DNA of 64,000 bases. Origin: Micromonospora_J zhanjiangensis. GTDB lineage: Bacteria; Actinomycetota; Actinomycetes; Mycobacteriales; Micromonosporaceae. The position numbers and the translations under genes were made by a program. The notes beneath the pieces are model-generated. The model was not told where the DNA came from. It searched no databases and saw only the letters and a list, made by a program, of their open reading frames with translations. Positions 25,727-33,057 of this stretch are shown in pieces (within the stretch, counting starts at the first letter, position 1; each line of letters opens with the position of its first letter). Location of the stretch: contig NZ_JBHSBN010000017.1 of assembly GCF_042650605.1 (NCBI RefSeq), positions 1 to 64,000 on the forward strand. Reading direction: 5' to 3'.

Positions 25727-26482
25727 ATGTCGCCGGAGGAACGGTTTCTGCGGGAGTACGACCCGGGCGCCTACCCGCGGGTCGCCGTGACCGTCGACGT
25801 CGTGGCGCTGACCATCCGCGACGGGGAGCTGCACCTGCTGCTCATCCAGCGCGCCGAACCGCCGTACCAGGGGTTCTGGGCGCTGCCGGGCGGCTTCGTC
25901 CGCCCCGACGAGGACCTTGCCGCGGCCGCTCGCCGGGAGTTCGCCGAGGAGACCGGTCTCGGTGGCGAGCGGCTGCGGCGGGTGCACCTGGAACAGCTCG
26001 CCAGCTACGGCACGCCGGACCGGGACCCGCGGCTGCGGGTCGTCTCGGTCGCCCACCTGGCCTTCGCGCCGGACCTGCCCGAACCCGCCGCCGGCAGCGA
26101 CGCCGGCGACGCGCGGTGGCTCGCCGTCTCCGCGCTGCCCGGCCGGCAACTCGCCTTCGACCACGAGCGGATCGTGGCCGACGGACTGGAACGCGCCCGG
26201 TCCAAGCTGGAGTACACCCCGCTGGCCACCCGCTTCGTCGGCGACGAGTTCACCATCGCCGAGCTGCGCGGCGTGTACGAGACCGTCTGGGGCCACCCGC
26301 TGCACGCCGGCAACTTCCACCGCAAGGTGCTGTCCGTGCCCGGCCTGGTGGAGAGCACCGGGCAGACCACCGAACGCGGCGGCGCCAAGGGCGGCCCGCG
26401 CGCCCGGCTCTACCGGGCCGGCGACGCCCGCCTGCTGCACCCCGCGCTGTTGCGCCCGGCCCGGGAGGAGACGGCCCGGTGA
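25727..26482 (+). CDS. NrtR-like NUDIX domain protein with C-terminal winged helix
   Basis: A 251-residue protein. The NUDIX fold occupies about 15-150 with box GGFVRPDEDLAAAARREF then AEETGL (about 51-74). All catalytic glutamates of the box are kept (REFAEE), so hydrolysis is possible. The C-terminal 80 residues (EYTPLATRFVGDEFTIAELRGVYETVWG, NFHRKVLSVPGLV) form the winged helix-turn-helix typical of NrtR regulators, which sense ADP-ribose or related nucleotides. It is first in a tight operon; the next gene starts on its stop (GTGA). It may regulate the operon, hydrolyse a pathway intermediate, or both. Confidence 0.87.
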   Translation: MSPEERFLREYDPGAYPRVAVTVDVVALTIRDGELHLLLIQRAEPPYQGFWALPGGFVRPDEDLAAAARREFAEETGLGGERLRRVHLEQLASYGTPDRDPRLRVVSVAHLAFAPDLPEPAAGSDAGDARWLAVSALPGRQLAFDHERIVADGLERARSKLEYTPLATRFVGDEFTIAELRGVYETVWGHPLHAGNFHRKVLSVPGLVESTGQTTERGGAKGGPRARLYRAGDARLLHPALLRPAREETAR

Positions 26483-27516
26483 GACTCGACGACGCGATCG
26501 GGCTGGTCGGCCGCGCCGGCACCGACGACGAACTGTTCGGCCGGGTCGACCCGCGCCGCCGCTACCGGCAACTCGCCGGGCTGCTGCACCCCGACCGCAC
26601 CACCGGGGCCGACGCCGCGCGGCGCGACGCCGCCACCGCCGCGTTCATCACCCTGACCGACCGCTGGCGCTCGCGCGGCGCCGGCACCGTCGGCGGGTAC
26701 GCCCTGCGCGTCCCCGCCCACGTCGGTGACCTCGCCGACCTGTACGACGTGGGCGCCGACCGGCTGCTCAAACTGCCCCGTGACCCGGCCAACAACGACC
26801 TGATGCGACGGGAACGCGACGCCCTGCGCCGGATCGAGCGCGACGGCGACCCGCGATACCTGCCGTACCTGCCCCGGCTGGTCGACTCGTTCCGGCACCG
26901 GGCGGACGGTGGTGCGGACGGCCCGGCGGCGGGTGGCCCCGTCCCGGGTGGCCCGGCGGCCGGCGGCGGTGACCGCGCCGGCGCCGAACGTCAGGTGAAC
27001 GTGCTCGCCACCGCACCGGGGCTGCACAGCCTCGCCGAGGTGATGCGCCGGCACCCGGACGGCCTGGACCCGCGCGACGCGGCCTGGATGTGGCGCCGGT
27101 TGCTGGTCGCGCTCGGCCTGGCCCACCGCGCCGGCGTGGTGCACGGCGCGGTGCTGCCCGACCACGTCCTGATCGAGCCGGACGACCACGGTCTCGTCCT
27201 GGTCGACTGGTGCTACGCCGCCGTGCACCCCGACGGCACCGTGCCGGCGCTGGTCCCCGCGTACGCGCACTGGTACCCGCCCGAGGTGCCGCAGCGGCGC
27301 CCGGTCGGCCCCGGCACGGACCTCGCGATGGCGGCCCGGTGCATGACCGCCCTGATGGCTGACCGCGCACCCCGCGCCCTGTGGGCGTTCGCCACAGGTT
27401 GCTCGGCGGCCCGGCTCGCGGCCCGCCCCGACGACGCCTGGCGGCTGCTCGGCGAACTCGACGACCTGCTGGAACGGCTCTACGGGCCGCGCACGTTCCG
27501 ACCTTTCCACCTCTAG
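26479..27516 (+). CDS. J-domain protein fused to a kinase-like (pseudokinase) domain
   Basis: A 345-residue protein starting at GTG 26479 within the stop of the NUDIX gene. The N-terminus has a DnaJ-like unit: RRRYRQLAGLLHPDRTTG with the HPD motif near 36-38 and AFITLTDRW as its last helix. From about 80 it resembles an eukaryote-like kinase: DRLLKLPRDPANNDLMRRERDAL (ATP-lobe Lys and Glu), VVHGAVLPDHVLI near 220 in place of HRD, and LVLVDWCYA near 240 in place of DFG. The HRD Asp is missing, suggesting a non-catalytic or unusual kinase. A Gly/Pro-rich insert of about 25 residues lies mid-protein. Confidence 0.82.
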   Translation: MRLDDAIGLVGRAGTDDELFGRVDPRRRYRQLAGLLHPDRTTGADAARRDAATAAFITLTDRWRSRGAGTVGGYALRVPAHVGDLADLYDVGADRLLKLPRDPANNDLMRRERDALRRIERDGDPRYLPYLPRLVDSFRHRADGGADGPAAGGPVPGGPAAGGGDRAGAERQVNVLATAPGLHSLAEVMRRHPDGLDPRDAAWMWRRLLVALGLAHRAGVVHGAVLPDHVLIEPDDHGLVLVDWCYAAVHPDGTVPALVPAYAHWYPPEVPQRRPVGPGTDLAMAARCMTALMADRAPRALWAFATGCSAARLAARPDDAWRLLGELDDLLERLYGPRTFRPFHL

Positions 27517-27521
27517 ACCCG

Positions 27522-27562
27522 CCACCCGGGCAGGCCCACCACCCGGGCAGGCCCGCCACCCG
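27522..27562 (+). repeat. 17-bp tandem repeat, 2.4 copies
   Basis: The unit CCACCCGGGCAGGCCCR occurs at 27522-27538 and 27539-27555, and a partial copy CCACCCG ends at 27562, right before the AAGGAGG of the VWA gene. Each unit holds a CCCGGG palindrome. It fills the 60-bp gap between genes two and three of the operon. Confidence 0.8.
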
Positions 27563-27576
27563 AAGGAGGCACCACC

Positions 27577-28536
27577 ATGGGAAGTGGAGTCTGGTCCACC
27601 GACGTCTACGACGCCGCCGACCGCTACCGGCGGTCGACCGGCACCAGCGCGTTCGCCTACAGCGACAGCGGGGCGGGCACCGTGCACCGGGCGCTCGACC
27701 CGCGCGGCGCCCACCGGGAGAGCCGCGACGGCGCCGAGCACCCCGAGTCGGTGGCCATCGCCGTGCTGTTCGACGTCACCGGCTCGATGCGTGCCGTACC
27801 GAAGGTGCTGCAGCGCAAGCTGCCGCAACTGCTCGGCCTGCTGCAACGCAAGGGCTACGCGCGGGATCCGCAGATCCTGTTCGGGGCGATCGGGGACGCC
27901 ACCTGCGACCGGGTGCCGCTGCAGATCGGCCAGTTCGAGTCGGACAACCGGATGGACGACGACCTCGGCCGGATCGTGCTGGAGGGTGGTGGCGGCGGCC
28001 AGTGGACCGAGTCGTACGAGTTGGCGCTGTACTTCATGGCCCGGCACACGTCCCTCGACTGCCACTCGGAGCGGGGCCGTCGGGGTTACCTGTTCATCAT
28101 CGGCGACGAGATGGCGTACGGGCGGGTCAAGGCCCGCGAGGTGCGCCGGGTCATCGGCGACGACCTGACCGAGGACGTGCCGTTGCGCCGGATCGTCGCC
28201 GAGGCCCAGCGGCTGTACGACGTCTACTACCTGCTGCCGGCCGGCACCAGCTACGCGGGCGACGCCACGGTGCTGGACTTCTGGCGCGACCTGCTCGGCC
28301 AGAACGCCGTCGAGGTCGACGACCTGGACGCGGTGTGCGAGACGATCGCCCTGACCGTGGGCCTCGGCGAGGGCACCGTCGACCTGGACACCGGGCTGCA
28401 CGACCTGGCCGAGTTCGGTTCCGCCGCGGCCGGCACGGTGTCCCGGGCGCTGGCCACGGTGGGCACGGCGGGCCGGGCGGTCACCGGTGGACGACTGCCC
28501 GCACCCCGCGGCACCGACCGGATCCAGCGGCTGTGA
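27577..28536 (+). CDS. von Willebrand factor A (VWA) domain protein
   Basis: A 319-residue cytoplasmic protein (no signal peptide). The VWA domain has a MIDAS-like metal site: AVLFDVTGSMRAV near residues 62-74 (D-x-T-x-S), FGAIGDATCD near 107, and FIIGDEMAYG. VLQRKLPQLLGLLQRKGY and ELALYFMARHTSLDCHSERG are family features of the actinobacterial VWA proteins found beside J-domain genes. The N-terminus (GSGVWSTDVYDAADRYRRS) also matches that group. AAGGAGG precedes ATG 27577. It is the third gene of the operon and overlaps the next start. Confidence 0.85.
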   Translation: MGSGVWSTDVYDAADRYRRSTGTSAFAYSDSGAGTVHRALDPRGAHRESRDGAEHPESVAIAVLFDVTGSMRAVPKVLQRKLPQLLGLLQRKGYARDPQILFGAIGDATCDRVPLQIGQFESDNRMDDDLGRIVLEGGGGGQWTESYELALYFMARHTSLDCHSERGRRGYLFIIGDEMAYGRVKAREVRRVIGDDLTEDVPLRRIVAEAQRLYDVYYLLPAGTSYAGDATVLDFWRDLLGQNAVEVDDLDAVCETIALTVGLGEGTVDLDTGLHDLAEFGSAAAGTVSRALATVGTAGRAVTGGRLPAPRGTDRIQRL

Positions 28537-29978
28537 CCCACGTACTGGTCGCCGACCTGGGCTTCGGCGACGCCGGCAAGGGCACGATCGTCGACTGGCT
28601 CTGCGCCCGGGGGGTCGACGGTCGACCGGTGACGGCGGTGGTGCGGTTCAACGGGGGCGGGCAGGCGGCGCACACCGTCGTCCTGCCCGACGGGCGCACC
28701 CACACCTTCGCCCAGTTCGGCGCCGGCACTCTCCGACCCGGGGTACGCACCCACCTGTCCCGGTTCATGGTGGTCGACCCGCTGTCCCTGGCGGCCGAGG
28801 CCGACCACCTGGCCGCGCTGGGCGTCACCGACGCGTTCGACCGGCTCACCGTCGACGGCGCGGCGTTGCTGGCCACCCCCTGGCACCGGGCCGCCAACCG
28901 GGCCCGGGAGGTCGCCCGTGGTGCCGACCGGCACGGTTCCTGCGGGCACGGCGTCGGCGAGACGATGGCGTACGCGTTGGCCCACCCGGACGACGCGCCC
29001 CGGGTGGCCGACTGCCTCGCCCCGGCACGGCTGGGGGAGAAGCTGGCACTGCTGCGCGACCGGCTCGCGGCCGAGCTCGGCCCACCCGGCGCGGTGGGCG
29101 TGCCACCGGTGGGCGACTGCGTCGCGGCGTTCGCCGCGTTCGCGGCTCGGGTGACGATCGTCGACGGGGAGCACCTGGCCCGGCTGCTGCGTACCGGGCC
29201 GGCGGTCTTCGAGGGGGCGCAGGGCGTGCTGCTCGACGAGTGGCACGGCTTCCACCCGTACACGACGTGGAGCACCACCACCTTCGCCAACGCGGAGACG
29301 CTGCTGGCCGAGGCGGACTGCGCCGGGCCGACCGTGCGGCTCGGGGTGCTGCGGGTCTGCACCACCCGGCACGGCGCTGGCCCGCTGGTGACCGAGGACC
29401 CGACCCTGCCGCTGACCGACCCGCACAACCCGACCAACCGGTGGCAGGGGCCGTTCCGGTTCGGCCACTTCGACGCGGTCGCCCACCGCTACGCACTGGA
29501 GGTGGCCGGCGGCGTCGACGGCATCGCGCTCACCCACCTCGACGCGGCAGCTCCCGACCTGTGGATCTGCCGGCGCTACGACTGGACCGCCCGGCTGCCG
29601 GTCGGCCCGCCCGGCGACCTGGACCGGCAGGCCGCCCTCACCCGTCGGTTGGCGAGCACCGTCCCGCACTACGACGAGTCGCCGCCGACGGACCGGGCCG
29701 GCGCCGTGGCCGACGCCCTCGGCACTGCGGTGCTGGTCACCTCGCACGGCCCGACGGCCGACGACAAACTGCTCCGATCCGGCGTCCTCGGCCGGAAAGC
29801 CCGGCCGGGCGGCCCCGGTCCGGGGATCCGGTCGGGGCGTCTGTCGCCCCGGCGCCCGGTCGGGTGTCCCGGGCCAGGAGCCTCAAGCTCGGCGCCGGGT
29901 CGGGTGTTCCCGGCCGGCGGTACCGGGCGGGTTATCACGAGCAGGATCGGAAAAGCCGCCGCCACGCCGGGCACCTAG
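28533..29978 (+). CDS. divergent adenylosuccinate synthetase-like GTPase
   Basis: A 481-residue protein from GTG 28533, overlapping the VWA stop (GTGA). The PurA fold is clear: DLGFGDAGKGTIVDWL (residues 8-23, with Asp13 and the P-loop Lys), VVRFNGGGQAAHTVVL (His47 at the position of the catalytic His), GHGVGETMAYAL, VFEGAQGVLLDEW, CTTRHGAGPLVTE and VDGIALTHLDA. The canonical GRPRR-type arginine segment that binds IMP and aspartate is replaced by RWQGPFRFGHFDA (about 303-315), and QWGDEGKGK is altered. It is therefore unlikely to be housekeeping PurA and may join an acid to a different nucleotide. The last 60 residues are low-complexity. Confidence 0.85.
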   Translation: MTHVLVADLGFGDAGKGTIVDWLCARGVDGRPVTAVVRFNGGGQAAHTVVLPDGRTHTFAQFGAGTLRPGVRTHLSRFMVVDPLSLAAEADHLAALGVTDAFDRLTVDGAALLATPWHRAANRAREVARGADRHGSCGHGVGETMAYALAHPDDAPRVADCLAPARLGEKLALLRDRLAAELGPPGAVGVPPVGDCVAAFAAFAARVTIVDGEHLARLLRTGPAVFEGAQGVLLDEWHGFHPYTTWSTTTFANAETLLAEADCAGPTVRLGVLRVCTTRHGAGPLVTEDPTLPLTDPHNPTNRWQGPFRFGHFDAVAHRYALEVAGGVDGIALTHLDAAAPDLWICRRYDWTARLPVGPPGDLDRQAALTRRLASTVPHYDESPPTDRAGAVADALGTAVLVTSHGPTADDKLLRSGVLGRKARPGGPGPGIRSGRLSPRRPVGCPGPGASSSAPGRVFPAGGTGRVITSRIGKAAATPGT

Positions 29979-30020
29979 GGTCGAGGTCGGAACAGGCACA
30001 ACCAGCAGGGAAAACCCGCC

Positions 30021-30482
30021 GTGACCAGCACCCGGAAGTCCGCCGAGAGCGGCAGCGCAGCGTTCACCGACGAGGAACGGGCCGCGATGAAGGAGCGCGC
30101 CAAGGAGACCAGGGCGACCGCGCGCCGCGGCACGAAGACGGCCGAGGCGGCGGACGACGAGAGCGACGTCCTCGCCAAGATCGCGGAGATGTCGGGGTCG
30201 GACCGGGCCATCGCCGAGGGCCTGCACGCCCTCGTCAAGGCCACCGCGCCCGCCCTCACCGCGAAGACCTGGTACGGGATGCCCGGGTACGCCCGGGACG
30301 GCAAGATCGTCTGCTTCTTCCAGCCCGCCGCGAAGTTCAAGGCGAGGTACGGGACCCTCGGCTTCAACGACCCGGCCCACCTGGACGACGGTGACCTGTG
30401 GCCGACCTCCTTCGCGGTGACGGCGTGGACCGACGAGGTCGAGCGGCGGATCGGTGACCTGGCGCGGCGGGCGGTGGGCTGA
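30021..30482 (+). CDS. DUF1801/YdhG-like protein
   Basis: A 153-residue protein. The first 60 residues are charged and probably helical (FTDEERAAMKERAKETRATARRG). The rest is a DUF1801 domain: VLAKIAEMSGSDRAIAEGLHALVKATAP, LTAKTWYGMPGYARDGKIVCFFQPAAKFKARYGTLGF. The domain resembles frataxin-like iron chaperones, but function is not established. Start GTG 30021 after a CAGGGAAAAC leader. It follows the AdSS-like gene by 42 bp in the same direction and could be a fifth member of that operon, although the family is widespread and often alone. Confidence 0.75.
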   Translation: MTSTRKSAESGSAAFTDEERAAMKERAKETRATARRGTKTAEAADDESDVLAKIAEMSGSDRAIAEGLHALVKATAPALTAKTWYGMPGYARDGKIVCFFQPAAKFKARYGTLGFNDPAHLDDGDLWPTSFAVTAWTDEVERRIGDLARRAVG

Positions 30483-30501
30483 CGCCCGCTAATCTGCGGG
30501 C

Positions 30502-31053
30502 ATGGACCTGGGGCAGGACGGTGAGCGGGTGGCCGCGTCGCTCGCCCACCGACTCGACCGGCTGACGTTCACCGACCTGGTCGCCGACGAGGTGACCGCC
30601 CGGCTCATCGCGGCCGTGGTCGACTGGGCGGGCGCCGAGGGGTGGCGGGTCTACCGCCGGGCGGCGAGCGTGCTGCCGTTACCGCCGCCGCTGTCCGGAC
30701 GGCAGTCGGTGCTCGACGTCGCCTGCGCCCGGCCGGGCCGCCGGCCCGTCGTGGTCGAGGTCGACCACACCGACCGCCGGCGCACCGTGGACAAGTTGCT
30801 GGCCGAGGCCGGGGCCGGACGGATCCCGATCTGGCTGCGCTGGGGCGTACCGGGCTTCACCGCGCCGCCCGCGCCGATCCGGATGGTGACGGTCGAGGTG
30901 ACCCGCCGCAACGGTCCCGCCGGGCAGGGCCGGCTGTACTCGCGGCGACCGGCGGCGGACCGGCCGGCGCCGGCACACTCCACTGCGGCGGGCGGCCCGG
31001 CGGATCCGGTCGTGCTGCCGATTCCCGGCCCCGACGGGCCGGAGCCGCGCTGA
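30502..31053 (+). CDS. hypothetical protein with a nuclease-like core pattern
   Basis: A 183-residue protein 19 bp downstream of the DUF1801 gene. The segment VLDVACARPGRRPVVVEVDHTDRRRTVDKLLAEA (about 69-102) has the spacing of a D...ExD...K nuclease-like core, with strand-helix alternation around it and WLRWGVP after it. This is a weak resemblance to the PD-(D/E)xK fold, not a family assignment. The C-terminal 40 residues are Pro/Ala-rich. Confidence 0.7.
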   Translation: MDLGQDGERVAASLAHRLDRLTFTDLVADEVTARLIAAVVDWAGAEGWRVYRRAASVLPLPPPLSGRQSVLDVACARPGRRPVVVEVDHTDRRRTVDKLLAEAGAGRIPIWLRWGVPGFTAPPAPIRMVTVEVTRRNGPAGQGRLYSRRPAADRPAPAHSTAAGGPADPVVLPIPGPDGPEPR

Positions 31054-31094
31054 GTTCGCGTCACGGCCCGGCGAGAGGGCCGGGACGGGGACGG

Positions 31095-31148
31095 CCTACT
31101 CGAAGCGGAACGGGTCGCCGACCTATTCGAAGCGGGACGGGTCGCCGG
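31095..31148. repeat. 27-bp direct duplication at the 3' end of the Sua5 gene
   Basis: CCTACTCGAAGCGGAACGGG plus GTCGCCGA (31095-31121) is repeated with three differences at 31122-31148. Each copy encodes, on the minus strand, GDP-S/F-RFE and a stop, so the terminal residues and stop codon of the gene have been tandemly duplicated and one copy is now untranslated. Confidence 0.8.
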
Positions 31149-31743
31149 CACCCCGGCGCAGGATCTCGGGTTCGCCCTCCGAGAAGTCGATGACCGTGCT
31201 GGGCTCGGTGCCGGCCTCACCGGAGTCGATCACCGCGTCGATGGCGTGGTCGAGCCGCTCCTTGATCTCCCAGCCCAGGGTCATCGGCTCCTCGTCCCCG
31301 GGCAGCAACAGGGTGCTGGACACCAACGGCTCGCCCAACTCGGCCAGCAGCGCCTGGGCGACCGGGTGCTGCGGGATCCGGACGCCGACGGTCTTCTTCT
31401 TCGGATGCTGCAGGCGCCGGGGGACCTCCTTGGTCGCCGGCAGGATGAAGGTGTACGGACCCGGAGTCGCGCCCCGGATCGCCCGGAACGACGCGTTGTT
31501 GATCTGAACGAGCTGCCCGAGCTGGGCGAAGTCCCGGCAGACCAGCGTGAAGTGGTGCCGGTCGTCGAGGTGCCGGATGTCCCGGATCCGGTCCAGCCCG
31601 TCCCGGTTGCCCAGTACGCAGCCGAGCGCGAAGCAGGAGTCGGTCGGGTAGGCGATCAGGCCGCCGTCGCGGAGCAGGGCGACCGCCTGGCCGATGGTGC
31701 GGGCCTGCGGGTTGTCCGGATGCACGTCGAAGTACTTCGCCAC
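31123..31743 (-). CDS. L-threonylcarbamoyladenylate synthase (Sua5/YciO/YrdC)
   Basis: A 206-residue enzyme from GTG 31743 (VAKYFDVHPDNPQART). YrdC fold signatures: AVALLRDGGLIAYPTDSCFALGC, then RIRDIRHLDDRHHFTLVCRDFAQL, PGPYTFILPATKEVPRRL and KKTVGVRIPQHPVAQALL. The KxR/SxN-type nucleotide residues are in place. It makes threonylcarbamoyl-AMP for t6A37 of tRNA, or belongs to the closely related YciO branch, which short versions without the Sua5 extension often do. The ribosome site is weak. Confidence 0.85.
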   Translation of the reverse strand: MAKYFDVHPDNPQARTIGQAVALLRDGGLIAYPTDSCFALGCVLGNRDGLDRIRDIRHLDDRHHFTLVCRDFAQLGQLVQINNASFRAIRGATPGPYTFILPATKEVPRRLQHPKKKTVGVRIPQHPVAQALLAELGEPLVSSTLLLPGDEEPMTLGWEIKERLDHAIDAVIDSGEAGTEPSTVIDFSEGEPEILRRGAGDPSRFE

Positions 31744-31859
31744 GTCCGAAAGCCTAGATCCGTACCCGCGAACCGGCAGCTCGTGGGTGCCTCGCCTCAC
31801 GTTCCGCGGGGTTGGCTCGTCGGATCACCGAAGACACCACTCGGGGCGAGGAGCATCCC

Positions 31860-32312
31860 ATGCGTAAGACGTTTGCCGGACTGGCGATCCTGCTCGTACT
31901 GGTCGTCGTGGCGCAGTTCTACTTCGCCGCGGCCGGCGGGTTCAGCACCGATCCCGACCGGAGCGCCTACCGGCCGCACCACGCGCTCGGGTACGTGATC
32001 TTCACCCTGCCGCTGGTGATGGCCGCCGTCGCGGCGCTGGCCCGGTTGCCACGACGGCTCGTCGGGCTGCCGGTCCTGACCGCGGGACTGACCTCCGTCC
32101 AGGTGCTGTTGGGATCCCTGGCCCGTGGACTCGGCGACGGGGCCGACAGCAGCACGGCCGGCGAGATCGTCTTCGGCCTGCACGGGATCACCGGTCTGGC
32201 CGTGCTGGCACTGGCCGGCCTGATCGCCCGCTTGTCGTGGACGTTGTCGGCGGCGCCCGCCCGCCCGGTGGCAGCGGCGCCCGACCGAAGGCCGGTCCAG
32301 CAGGGCCGCTGA
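31860..32312 (+). CDS. four-helix membrane protein, DUF6220-like
   Basis: A 150-residue protein from ATG 31860, with GAGGAG about 7 nt upstream. Four membrane helices: LAILLVLVVVAQFYFAAAGG, ALGYVIFTLPLVMAAVAALA, LVGLPVLTAGLTSVQVLLGS and HGITGLAVLALAGLIARLSW. The conserved AGGF and PHH-LGY pattern after helix 1 matches a family of small actinobacterial membrane proteins of unknown role. It is divergent from the Sua5 gene. Confidence 0.75.
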   Translation: MRKTFAGLAILLVLVVVAQFYFAAAGGFSTDPDRSAYRPHHALGYVIFTLPLVMAAVAALARLPRRLVGLPVLTAGLTSVQVLLGSLARGLGDGADSSTAGEIVFGLHGITGLAVLALAGLIARLSWTLSAAPARPVAAAPDRRPVQQGR

Positions 32313-32379
32313 CCTCCCGGTGTCGATGCCGGTGCGTGGCCGGCACCGGCAGCCGGCCTCGTCGGCGTCGGTGTCGGGG

Positions 32380-32862
32380 TGCGGCCGGGGCAGGCCGAGG
32401 GCCTCGTCGATCCGGCCGAGGACCGGGTCATCGCTGCCGACCGCGCGCAACAGGTCGATGGCGGTGGCCCGGATCTGCCCGATGATCATGACGAGGGGCA
32501 GTGGCGGCTGGGACTCGAACAGCTGCGCGGCGATCCGTACCGCCTCCAGCGCCGCGGCGTCGGCCCGCTCGGCGCACTCGGCCGCGTCGTCGTCGGTCAG
32601 GCTGTGGACCATGGCCTCACCGGCGGCCCCGACCGCGTCGGCGAGTTCGTTGATAGCCAGCGCCAACTCCGGTGGCGTCTCGGTGTGCAGCCGGGTCAGG
32701 TGCACCCCGGCGCGGGCCAGCACCCGGATGTTGCGGGCAGCGTAGTCGAGTTGCCGGGCGGTGGCCTCGACCTCCCGCACCTGGCCGATGTGCCGGCGAC
32801 GGCGTACCCGCAGTTGCAGCGTCTCGTACCCGTCCGACGGCGGCCCGCAACCATTTCCGCAT
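32380..32862 (-). pseudogene. remnant of a FUSC-type aromatic acid exporter gene
   Basis: The minus strand encodes REVEATARQLDYAARNIRVLARAG, then LALAINELADAVGAAGEAM and LVMIIGQIRATAIDLLRAVG, the cytoplasmic C-terminal helical region of actinobacterial FUSC/aromatic acid exporters. All membrane helices are missing. The matching start MRKWLRAAVGRVRD (from 32862) is in another frame, so a frameshift lies near 32815. The frame then runs on past the normal end into sequence antisense to the membrane-protein gene. 32863-33057 holds no gene I can recognise. Confidence 0.55.
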
Positions 32863-33057
32863 GTCCGTACCCCATCTTGGTCGCACCGGTTTCGGCACCG
32901 GCCGGGTTCACCGGCCGAACCGGTCGTCGCCCGGAGGTACCCCGACCGGCCCGCGCCGTAACGAGGGCCCGCACACGTACCGCGCCAGCCGGACTGGTTG
33001 TGCGACGGACCATTGGGTGGGCGCGACGTCGGCCGGCGGGTGGGGCATCATGCGGGG

